Of a stretch of 64,000 bases of DNA, positions 12,477 to 23,300 are shown one piece after another. Location of the stretch: assembly GCA_022495995.1 (NCBI GenBank), contig JAFEMH010000931.1:310001-374000 (forward strand). The letters are read 5' to 3'. The translations under genes and the position numbers were made by a program. This DNA is from Adenophora triphylla var. japonica (lineage: Eukaryota; Streptophyta; Magnoliopsida; Asterales; Campanulaceae). Numbering within the stretch: the first letter of the stretch is position 1; every line of letters starts with the position of its first letter. The notes beneath the pieces are model-generated. The model did not search any database. It was not told where the DNA came from and saw only the letters and a list, made by a program, of their open reading frames with translations.

Positions 12477-13739
12477 GCGCTATTTGTTCTTGTTTACTTA
12501 AAACATGTTTTATTAACCTAATCGGTTGGAAAAGATTGCTCTTCTTTTTCGCAAACTACTGGATCCCGGATCGTGGGCCCCGTCACTACGTCTATAAGCC
12601 CCTCGTATACCAGCTGTATTTCGACCTCCCAGGGTGGACAGCCCCGGGCGAGGGTCATATAGGGCAAGCGGGTCCCACCGACCGAAAGAAAAACGATCCT
12701 AAAAGTCTGGCGGGTAATCGAGTCTTAACGAGCATTTGATGTAAATTACGAACAAAGCTGACGTCAAAGTCAAGATCATGTCCGAGGGCTCGACAAAAAG
12801 TCGGCATGATTCGGACTGATAAATGTCCATGATTGATCTTGACTTGTCGTTAATTAGGCCGTAATTAGGCATGAAATAATCGTTAATCCTTGATGACTCA
12901 GTGTCATGCTGGGAGTCAGTGTATAATTTGTGCGCCGTAGTCAAAGTCAAGGCGCCCAACATCCGGTCAAAGTCCGTGACGAAAAACCGGCAGAACTTCG
13001 ACTGATTAGGGTTCCCGAAAGATATTGACTTGGTATGCCGACTAAGGCTTGAAAGGAAAGGTCTATACACGTACAGGCATGACACGCACTGACTAAAAAC
13101 CAACCGGGTCTCGGACAAAGTGTGTCACGGACAAGTGCATGGTCGACACGAGGCTCCATGGGATGTTTGGGTAGTCCCGTGCTTGCACCGAGAGGCGTAA
13201 TAAGACCAAACGGGCCGCGACAGGGATTTCTCCGTGTTAGGGACGTAGTGTGCAGTGTAAGGTCACGTGCGCGTAGTGTGCAAGCAGTCTATCTTCTTTT
13301 TCTGAGTAAAATAGAAATTTTTCATGTGTCTTAAAAAGTATGATGCATGATTTTTTTTTTTTGAAAATTTTCTTCTTTTTTTTTGAAAATATTTTTTTTG
13401 AATTTTTTTTTTTGATTTTTTTTTGAAAGCAAATAACACATAGGCACATAATTCAAGGCAACGGGTCCGATAGTCAAAATTTTGACTTTTCCGAGGCGGC
13501 CAAAGCATCACGAAAATGTGAAAAATCAACACACACACAACAAATGATTTCAAATGCCGGGACGGAAGCTTGACCCTCAAAAACTTTTCTTTTTTTTTTT
13601 GAAAACAATGACACCGGTACGTGGGATTGTTAAACCACAATTTATCCCCGACTCGTGTTAGGAGGCGATAACGGGAAGTTTAATGGTTTCCACCGATATA
13701 CCAAATATCATTTTTTTTTTAAGATAAAGCTTATTTAAT
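12477..13739 (-). other. Leader of the gag-only element
   Basis: This is the stretch between primer site and gag. No gene is seen. T-rich runs near 13350-13430, 13588-13600 and 13708-13720 are oligo-A on the transcribed strand. Long leaders are usual in Tat-lineage elements. Confidence 0.6.
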
Positions 13740-13757
13740 CCCCAGCGGAGTCGCCAC
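13740..13757 (-). other. Primer binding site of the gag-only element
   Basis: On the minus strand GTGGCGACTCCGCTGGGG directly follows the 5' LTR. TGGCGACTCCG matches the complement of a plant tRNA-Arg 3' end as I recall it, the primer reported for Ogre/Tat elements. The last bases do not match all tRNA-Arg genes. Confidence 0.7.
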
Positions 13758-13984
13758 TGTAACGATGTTGCCATTCGCGAAAAAATTCGATTTTTCGTTT
13801 CTTTGAAAACCAAATAAAACCGGAAAACGGAGTCGCCACGCCATTTTTGTTTTAAGGGCCAAAACTTTGAAAAATGCCCGAAATTAGAGATTTGGGTTCG
13901 GAGGTCACGTTACACGCCGGGAAGAACGTTAGTGTTCACCCGGAATGCCTCGTAAGACGAGTCTTTCAAGCATTAAAAACCATT

Positions 13985-14015
<31 letters not shown>

Positions 14016-15666
14016 TTGGCCAAAATAAGTTCAAACTGAGGAAACCAAAATTTGGGAACTCTTTATAAGACTTTGAACAAATCCCATGATTTTTGGTGTG
14101 ATTTTAGGGTTGAGATTTGGTACTCAAAAGACCTTTTGAAGTTGAAAACCAATTCTGCCAGAATGAAAAAGGCAGTGGACACCTGATTTTAAAATGGATT
14201 TAAAGGCTTCAAAATCTCAGAATCTGGAAAAAGTCCGAGAATTAAAGTTGTTCAAAACACCTTAAATAAGGTTTCTATAAAATAAATTTTCATTTTGGAG
14301 ATGATTTGAGGGACCAAAACCTTCTGGTAATCTCAGATGTGAAATCTGGATTTCCAGAGACTGATGAACTGACCTTTAAAAGATAAATTGAAAAAGGGAG
14401 TTTTACTCACGTAAAAAATAAAGTAAAAATATTTCTGGAACGCTACGGATGTTTTCTACAAAAAGTATTTTGTAGTCAACACCCAATTACAAGTTCTTAT
14501 GTGTCCAAAAAATTAGACCATGGACAGAGGTCTTAGAACAATGCTACTGGACAGCAAGATGTTCTTGAGGGAAAATGTGATTTTTGGGGGATTTGCATCT
14601 ATGTTCACCCCATTTTCATCCCTAGACTTGATTCCACTACTTTGTGTTAAGTGGTTATCATATTCAAGTCTTCCTTGGGGAATTTATGGGGTTTAAACAT
14701 GTCCTTTGCAAAGGAAAAGGGGATATTTTGTAGAGATGAAATTAAAGAGAAAAATCAACTAGAGATTTAAAATGTGGACCATTTGAGATGGTCATTCATG
14801 AAGATGAACTTCAAGATGACCATCTTAGGTCAAGACTTAAGTTAAACTAGACATAAAGTAAATCAAAGTAAGAAGAACAAGATGAACAAGAAGTTAAAAG
14901 GGAGTTTTAGGGTTTAGAGAAGGAGGGCTTTACCAATGGTGACACCCTATCTTCCTAGGCTTGGGACTTGACTTGAGGAGTATCAAGATTTGGTGTTTGA
15001 CTTGAGGAGTATCAAGATTTGGTGTTTGGATTTGTGTTTGAGTGGATTCAAGGCTTTAATGTGTTTAGGGTTTGATGATAGAGTTGGTCAAAGAGGAAAC
15101 AAGTAGATAACAATTAAGTCCTCTATGTTTTCTCTCTAATCCTCCTCTTAAGGGGTGATTGAAGCTTGGGCTTGTGTATGAATGGGAGTGATTTGAGAGT
15201 ATTTGGAGTGAGTGGGATTTAGAAAAGATTCAAGAGAAAATGGTGGCAATCTAAGGATTCCCACTGTTTTTTCTCTATTTTTCGCCAGAGTGCTGTTGCT
15301 GTGAGTGAATTGTGTTGTGTAAACTGAGAGAGGAGGGTTCAATTTATAGGCCACTGAGAATGCCATAATCATCCGCACGGACAAGTCAGGAGGCGTGCAC
15401 TGTTCATTAAATGCAGCTCCAGGCTTTGGACACAAGGAATATCTTTTGAAAATTCAAATTGGTTGCTGTTTTTCAGCTTACCAGATTCGGATTTTTACAA
15501 TTTCTTTTGTTTTTGAGATTCTTTTCTTGGTTTAACCTTAAATGGCAATCCCTAATCTACCCTCACTTTGTTAGAAAGGTTAGGAATTGTTAGAAATGTT
15601 AGGAATGTTAGGGTTTTCGTTAATTTTCTAACGAAAATACTAACGACTCAAATTGGAGCACTTACA
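13758..15666 (-). repeat. 5' LTR (1909 bp) of the gag-only element
   Basis: Direct repeat of 2817-4723. It drives transcription leftward: the minus-strand TATA box CCTATAAATT is at 15341-15350, followed by a pyrimidine-rich initiator region. A GT microsatellite at about 13986-14011 differs in length between the LTRs. Confidence 0.95.
15341..15350 (-). promoter_or_regulatory. LTR TATA box
   Basis: CCTATAAATT on the minus strand, conserved in both LTRs, with the pyrimidine-rich stretch CCTCCTCTCTCAG downstream. It sets the transcription direction of the element. Confidence 0.6.
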
Positions 15667-15671
15667 CAACT

Positions 15672-18600
15672 ATAACACAACACTAAATCAATAAATGATA
15701 TCATAAAATTATGCTTCACCTTTGAAAATTGTAGACAAACATCTTACAAATAAACATAAAACCACTTGCCCATAGATTATTAAAAAACTGGGGGGGGGGG
15801 CTAAAAGTAACAAGGGTACCACAATGCTAAAAAACATCCATTGACAACTTTGCTGAACAACAACACCCCTCCGTCACCAAAATATAAATCAGAATAACTT
15901 TAGGTTTTTCTTGTCCAAATTATAGTCTTATTTATAATTTTTTACCTGCTTTCTGTTTGATTTATCCATCATTTATTCTTTTCCATATACCTAATCTGGA
16001 AAAAAACAAATACAATATCCGTAACTATGTACCTTCTACGATTTACCTCAGTTAAGTCATCAACTACTCAGTAACAAAATAATACTCCAGCTATTATAAA
16101 CTAACCTCCATCCATGGATCCAGAAAATATACCCTTCAACTGATTGAGATGCTTCTTCATGCAATAGCCTGCATCTATATGCCCATTGTTTGGGCAAGAA
16201 TGTCCAGCTTCATCTATCTTCCAGCAACCACAAAACAAACATTCATATTCAAGATAAGAATTTAAAACTCAATTTAGTATTAACAGTTGTTGAAAATTTC
16301 ACTGCGATTATGTGAGCTGTGCAGCCAATGCTGTTCCTTTTGCCTGTGAAGGTTGAACCTTGTGTTCTTACTCTTAAATGTATCGCATATTACATTATTC
16401 ACAAGTGCACCTGCCTTATCATTAGCTAATATCCGACGCCAGCTCAAAAACATAACTCACAACAGGAACATTTCCATTACATTAAAACAAACAAAGCAAT
16501 AACAGTAATAAAACAAAATCCATTCTCACACATGAGACAGCTGCCTCGAAAAGGAAACAAGGGCCAGGCAAACAAAATGGGGAGTGACTTTCCACTACCT
16601 CTTTGTTCAAACTATTAGCCCGTTTCCATTCCACCATCGTCTTCCCATCTTACGTCTCCAAATGTTATAGCCCTGACATCCATACATTTTCAAATTTCAA
16701 TACTGGTCAGAAATCCTTCTTCTGGATATTATAGTCCCGCTATTTAAGTCATGAACTCAACTATTATTTCAAACTTCCCTCGGAAGAACCAGACATGTTG
16801 TTCCATCAGCAAGTTCCTTGGTTCACTTCAAATGGATTTGGTTGTTCATGGATCAGAAGAACCAAGGAGTAGGTCCACAATATTCAAGGCATACGTCCTC
16901 ATCATACTTGCTATGCTTCAATGCCTGCAACTTCATATTCTCCGTCCCTTCAAGAATTTCAAAAACCATATACTCATGGTGAGAGATAGTATGAGATTTT
17001 ATAGGGAGGGTAGCTCAAGTTATGGCATCCACTCTTTCCTCTCCTAATGTCACTCCAAAAACCATCCCCTTTAATTCAATATTTCCCTATCATAAGTATT
17101 ACTTATACACTTACAGTGAATGGGTTCATTTGCATTATTTTCCAAACATAAATAATGATTAAACACTTTAATTCAATGGCTCCATTTCCAATCTACTTTT
17201 ACCTTCAAGGCTTACCAAAAGAACTTCTATCAATGCTTTGTCTTCTTCTATTGACACCTTCTTTTCAGAACACATCATTTTCATGGATAAATACATTTAC
17301 TTCCAGGAGTGTTCCGCACAACCTTCTTGGACTCCTTCACCAAATAAATCACCACTTTCCAATCCCCTCTGCAATGTTCGTCTGATGGTTTTTATAAATA
17401 ATTCAATTCACCACTCACTTCGTACTCAATATTTATCTATCTATGCCACAGGCTCGGGATCAGAGTTTAGTTCTTATGAGAAATTACATCACTTATGAAG
17501 CTAAGACAATTGCTTTGAAGGTTTTTGGTTTCTAAAGTTAGGAATGAGCACTGGCGTTTATGTATTCTGATTGTGAAAATGAGAAAAGTTAGAGAATGAG
17601 GAGAAGGTAAACAAGGCATGTCTGGGTCTCACACATTCGCACCTACATTTCTAGAGCCCCACTTCAGCCAGAACACTATGCTCAAAGTTGGCTTCGTTTA
17701 ATAACTCCCCGTTCATTGGGAATTTTATAGAAATCAAAAAAAAATTCCAAAGGAAGAAAACCTACCATAGACTCATAGAGTTGTATTCAATCTCATGTCA
17801 CTTGGATTTCTAAAAAAACGAATGACATCTTGAGTTAAACTGATAGCTTTTGATGGGAGTATATTTCACTTTTACCAATGTACAAATACAACAGCTGGAA
17901 AGGAGGGTTCTAGACTGTTGATTGAAGCAAATTTTTGGCCTGCCTGGAGGGAAATCGCATAAAAGTTGTGGACTTTGGTTTTCTCCGGTAGCCGTAATTA
18001 AGCTCTCCTCTTATGGTTTCTGGAATCAACCTGAACTGATGTTCTACCTGATAGCTGGATAGAAATGATTTGGATGTAAAAGAAAAAGGGTAATAACTAT
18101 TAGGTGGATGTATGTTTGAACCGCTAACCCTGGCAGTTTGGTTTTGTTCTTCACTGTCCCTGTTCGGTTATGGATTAGAAATTTCTCTCCCTAACGCAAT
18201 ATATACATACTTCTACTTCCTCAATTCCAGCTGAGTCATCAAAAAAATTAGATGTTGACCATAGCCTCTCCTTGACATTTAAGAACTTTCTGGTGGTGAT
18301 TGGTATTTTGTAACCAGTAATTATGGCTCTTTCATTACTCTTCCATTTAGTTATTCATTTTTAGTTATATTTCTGATCATATTTATATTTTAGTCGTAGA
18401 ATATTCATATACTAATTTGTCTAGCATTCTTGGCACTTCAAATAGAGGATGCATAATCTAGACAAATTATCGTATAGCTCAAGCTCTGGCTTCCACTCTT
18501 TCCTCTCCAAATGTCACTCCAAAAACCATCCCCTGTAATGCATTCTTTTCCTAACATATGTAATGCTTAAAACACTTACAGTTAATGGGTTCATTTGCAT

Positions 18601-19640
18601 TATTTTCGACACATATATTATGATTAAACTCTTAAAATAAATGGCTTCATTTCCAATCTTCTTTTACCTATAACACTTACCTAAAGAACTTCAATCATTT
18701 GTTTCTCTTCTTCTGTTGACACCTCCTCCTGAGAACACACCATTGTAATAGAATATAACATTTACTTCCAGGAGTGTTCCCCACATCCTTCTTGGCCTCC
18801 TGCCGACAATAAATCACCTTTTTACTTTCCACTGTGAAACGTTCCTCTGCTTTTATTTCTAAATAAATCATCTCACCTCTCAATGTGTACTCAATATTTA
18901 TGTATCCATTGCACTGGCTCGGCATCTGAATGTAGCTCTTATGATAAATTACATTCCTGCAAGCTAAACAGATACAACTGGTTAAGAGCAAAGATATAGA
19001 ACTCTATCAGATCTGACAGATGCCTAACTCTAAACTCTTACAGCAAACTTATGCTACTTACCTTCCCAGCAACACATTATAAATACTCCTTGACAATTAA
19101 TTTAAAAATATGTTAGTTCATTGTACAACGTAATTATGTTAACAGATCTTACTGCGAATCAAGAATATGTTAGTTCATTGTACAACGTAATTATATCATC
19201 ACATTTTTGTATCAAATAGAATGTCACTCCTCATTGTTCATGTAAAATATTAGTCGATCCAGAGGAAAATAGATACAAATTGATAAGAAAAATATATACA
19301 AACCATTATTCACTTAAAATAACTCATTTACCTATCATACGTTTGTGAAACGTACCAGATCCTTCTTTTGTTTCAGGAAAAATTTGTAACTCTGGGAAAT
19401 TCTTCAACGGGAATAATTTTTTTTTTTTAACTTTTCATTTCACTCTGGAGAAGGAGATCTGAGGCAAGACTTTCACTCTTTTTCTCTTTCAACCTCATAT
19501 GAATTATAGGGGGATCAAAAGATGAGATAATGCTGGTGTTTTTTTTCTTTTTTTTTTGGCTTCTGCTGGTTGACAAAGGAATGGATTGAGTTTGTTTTGA
19601 ATATGTAGGGAGGGAGAGAGCGGCAGCTGAGTTTAAGTTT
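15672..19640 (-). other. Unrecognised multi-exon gene or captured gene fragment
   Basis: Several minus-strand blocks look like exons. About 16260-16101 reads YECLFCGCWKIDEAGHSC then PNNGHIDAGYC, LNQLKGIFSG and a stop, a Cys/His-rich C-terminus. About 17010-16853 reads EYMVFEILEGTENMKLQALK, then SKYDEDVCLEYCGPTPWFF and a stop. About 17285-17216 reads CSEKKVSIEEDKALIEVLL and ends at a GTAAGC donor. A partner block near 18690 ends at GTAAGT. A TATA-like ACTATAAATAATT at about 19663-19676 could be its promoter. The last exon continues at 2816-2592, beyond the LTR element. I do not recognise the family. It sits inside the Helitron on the opposite strand, so a captured host gene fragment is the simplest reading. 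Stops inside duplicated blocks suggest it is decaying. Confidence 0.35.
17005..18870. repeat. Diverged direct duplication of about 380 bp
   Basis: About 17010-17395 and 18475-18860 match throughout: TTCCACTCTTTCCTCTCC, CACTCCAAAAACCATCCCC, AATGGGTTCATTTGCATTATT, ACATTTACTTCCAGGAGTGT. The copies are 1.45 kb apart and clearly diverged. They contain the same exon-like block of the minus-strand gene, so this looks like an old internal exon duplication. Confidence 0.8.
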
Positions 19641-20376
19641 TAGGGTTGGGGTAGGTGTATCACTTAATTATTTATAGTGTTGTTCCATTGCTAAGTTGCT
19701 TTGGGTCCAAACTGATGGCCTTTTTTCCCAATCATTCCATAACATGTATGGGCCAATTTGAAGGGTCCAGTTCTGGGATGTTAATTTCTCTTTTCTGGGA
19801 GTGACCATTTCTTCTGAATATAAGATATGTAATATATGTCATGTGCATGTGGAATTTAGAATTAAGAAATGAATTGAATTTCTTAAATGTGATTTGCCTT
19901 TTTTTTGTCACTTTCATATTATCTCCAATAATAAGCACCACTGTAGTATAAGAATAATTATTTTGGAACTAATTAATTTTTATATCTTACACTCCCTTTT
20001 TCCCTTGAAATGCGTTTATTTATTCTTTTTTTTTTTTTTATATCTTCTACCTTTAATGTTCTTTTCTACTTCCACTTCTCGCTCTCTCTTTTCGAGGGGT
20101 GCTAATTTAATTTGTTCTAATTGTTCCATTCTTGATGCTTTCTTATGAGTCATTTGGAGAGGATGTTTATTCTATATTCATATTTGCTAAATACCAAAAT
20201 TACTGCATATCTATACATAGTTTCAACTCATTCCCTATTTATAGATATGCATACATATGACATCTTTTTCTTTCTATCCTGTTTAGAGTAACTATCTTAT
20301 TTCTATATGTATGATTTACATATGGATGTTTTTTTACTTTATTTTTACGTAACATTTGTCATCGGTCATAATGCAG
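19641..20376. other. Remainder of helicase intron 1
   Basis: AT-rich DNA with no coding signal. It ends with the acceptor AATGCAG at 20370-20376. It probably includes the 5' flank of the minus-strand gene. Confidence 0.5.
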
Positions 20377-23300
20377 TTGAACCGATTGTGATAGATTCAT
20401 CTTCACCTTCAAGAAGTCGAGATTTACTTGAAATTTCAACTTGTGAGTTGAAATTTTTATTTCTTTTATGTTTCTATTCACATTTTGTTCCCTCTAGATT
20501 ATAATTTACTTCTTTATTTATTTTATTATTCCATTACATGATCAAAATTAATCTCGATTGGAGTCTAACTTATTTTCTTTTATTTATAGTGGCTCAAACA
20601 AGGTTTAAAAAGAAAAGCTCATGTGTTTTAAACAAAAATTTAATGACTTTGTCATCGCAAAATGAAGGGGCTTCTTCAAATCAAGCTGAAGCCGGGGATA
20701 TTAGACCTACTAAACGTGTTAAGGTTTCAACGAAATCCACTGATGTTCATTCATCTTCTTCTCTACGTAAGTATTTCCTACCTTCACACCATAATATAAT
20801 TTTATTTAGTCAAACCAACTGCAACTTTGAGTACGTTCTTATATTACATTATTTATCTCCTGCATATTTTTTAAAATCATTTTCTTTTTATATTGTTGAT
20901 TTCGTAACAAAGTTTATAACTCACTTTTATTTAGTTTATTTCCTATATACCATTTATTGTCTCCAATTATCTTATATGTCTATTTCATTAATTTTATAAG
21001 GATACTGGGATATTGGAGATGCTACTTATAATTGCAAATTTTGTGGAGCTCATTTTTGGTACGAGGAGAGATTGGCCCGCGCTTCTAGATCTTTATCCCC
21101 AAAATATGGGTTGTGTTGCACTCAAGGGAAAATTCGTCTTCCTGTTGTTACGAATCCTCCTGCTCAATTGGATTGATTATTGTTTGGTCAATCGGAACGG
21201 AGTAATCACTATAGGCAGAATATTCGTTCCTATAACAACATGTTTTGTTTCACATCACTAGGCGGAAAAATTGATAGGAGCGTTAATAAAGGTGGTTCCC
21301 CTCCTATATTCAAGCTGCATGGGCAAAATTACCATTTAATGGGTAGTTTGTTGCCATTAGCTGGTGAACAACCTAAGTTTGCCCAGTTGTATATATATGA
21401 CACAACAAATGAAGTTGCTAATCGTAAAGCTTCTGTAAGGTATATTTTCTTCCAAAACTACATTGTCATCAGTTTTAACAAAACATTATACTTTCTTACA
21501 TATGTTAACTTTATGTCCGTGTTTTTTATTCCCTTCTTTCTCCAGGTCCGAAAGTTCTCTTAGTGATTTACATGATGATATTGTCGAGGAGTTGAAAACA
21601 ATGTTAGATGAAAACAATGTGTGAGTTCAATCATTTCGTATGGCGAAGGAAAAATTGTTTTCCGATCAATCTGAAGAAGTAAAAATTAAGTTGATTGGCA
21701 GACGCACTGGGGATGCTAGAGTTTACAACTTGCCATCTGCTTCTGAAGTGGCCGCCTTGATCGTTGGTGATTTTGACAGTTCGTCTACCGAAGGGATATT
21801 GTTATTCAATCTAGATCTGGGTCCCTTACGCGCATAAATCAGTTAAACCCTTCTTACTTGGGTCTTCAATACCCGTTGTTATTCCCATATGGAGAAGATG
21901 GTTATAGAGAAGATATTCCTTTCCACAATTCCAGAGGTGGTACGGGGGGTAGGAAAAGGGTCAGCATTAGAGAGTACTTTGCGTATCGATTACATGAAAG
22001 AGATGGTGACTCTAAGATAGTGATGTTTTCGAAGAGATTGTTTCAACAATATCTTGTGGATGTGTACACGATGATTGAGTCAGCACGTTTGACTTATATT
22101 AGTTTACATCAAAAGCAATTGCGGGCAGAAATGTATAGGGGTTTACAGGAAGTAGTTTTGAAAGGTGATTGTGATGCAACTAAACTAGGGAAAAGAGTCA
22201 TTTTACCCTCTTCCTTCACCGGTGGTGCAAGATATATGGTTCAAAATTATCAAGATGCAATGGCTATTTGCAGATGGATTGGATATCCGGATTTATTTCT
22301 TACACTAACATGTAATCCTAAGTGGCCAGAAATTGTTCGATTTGTTGAGAATGGTGGCTTGAAGTCTGAGGATCGGCCAGATATTTTATGCAGAATATTT
22401 AAAGCCAAGCTTGATGGAATGATAACGGACATTAGGAAGAATAAAATATTCGGCCAGGTCAAATCAGGTTTGTTTACTGTTTCTAATTTCTAAACTATTT
22501 AACATTTTTATATGTTCATTACCTTTTTTCTTTCTACTTTTTTTTTAACTTCTTCTTAATTTGTTCATTAATATTTGCTTCAATTCTTTCAGTCATCTAC
22601 ACAATTGAGTTCCAGAAACGAGGTTTGCCTCATGCACATATATTATTGTTTCTTGCAACCGACTTTAAAAGTCGTTCCCCCGAAGATATTGATCGTAATT
22701 TTTTGCTGAGATACCCGATGAAACTGTAGATCCGGAATATTTTAATGCAGTTAAGGAATTAATGACCCACGGTCCGTGTGGGAAAGATAGACCTTCTTCT
22801 CCATGCATGGTTAATGCCCGTTGTTCTAAACACTATCCAAAAAAGTTTGTTGAAGTTACTCAAGTGGATGAGGATGGATTTGTTGTATACAGAAGAAGAG
22901 ATAAAGGGAGAACAATTTTGAAAAATGGTGTGTACTTGGATAATAGACATGTTGTTCCTCATAATAGATATTTGTTGGTTACCTACGGTGCGCATTTGAA
23001 CGTTGAGTGGTGCAATCAATCACGTGCAATAAAGTATTTATTTAAATATATTAACAAAGGGAATGATAGAGTCACAGCCACATTTTGTCAGACATCAGAC
23101 AAGGGAAACACCGAGAAAGTTGTTGATGAGATTAAGTTGTATTACGATTGTCGTTATGTTTCTTCTTGTGAGGCAGCTTGGAGAATTTACGGTTTCGAAA
23201 TTCAGTTTAAAGATCCTATGGTTGAACGTTTGAGTTTTCATCCTCCAGATGAGCAGAATATCATTTTCGCTGATTCCGATAATATTGAAACCGTCTTGCA

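Larger units (their letters stand above)
2817..15666 (-). mobile_element. 12.85-kb LTR retrotransposon, gypsy Tat/Ogre-like, gag-only
   Basis: Two long terminal repeats (2817-4723 and 13758-15666) both begin TGTAACG and end CTTACA. The element is flanked by the perfect 5-bp duplication CAACT (2812-2816 and 15667-15671), so it is a complete insertion. It runs on the minus strand: TATA box, primer site, gag, repeat-rich 3' part and purine tract follow in that order. About 30 differences between the LTRs were counted by eye over 1.9 kb, so the insertion is young relative to the Helitron it sits in. No protease, reverse transcriptase, RNase H or integrase motif was found in the 5.4 kb between gag and the 3' LTR, so it must have moved with enzymes from another element. 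It resembles the TR-GAG type of gag-only elements but is much larger. Confidence 0.93.

Noticed and set aside
13237..13640. Lysine-rich minus-strand frames
   Set aside because: Product of T-runs in the leader of the gag-only element.
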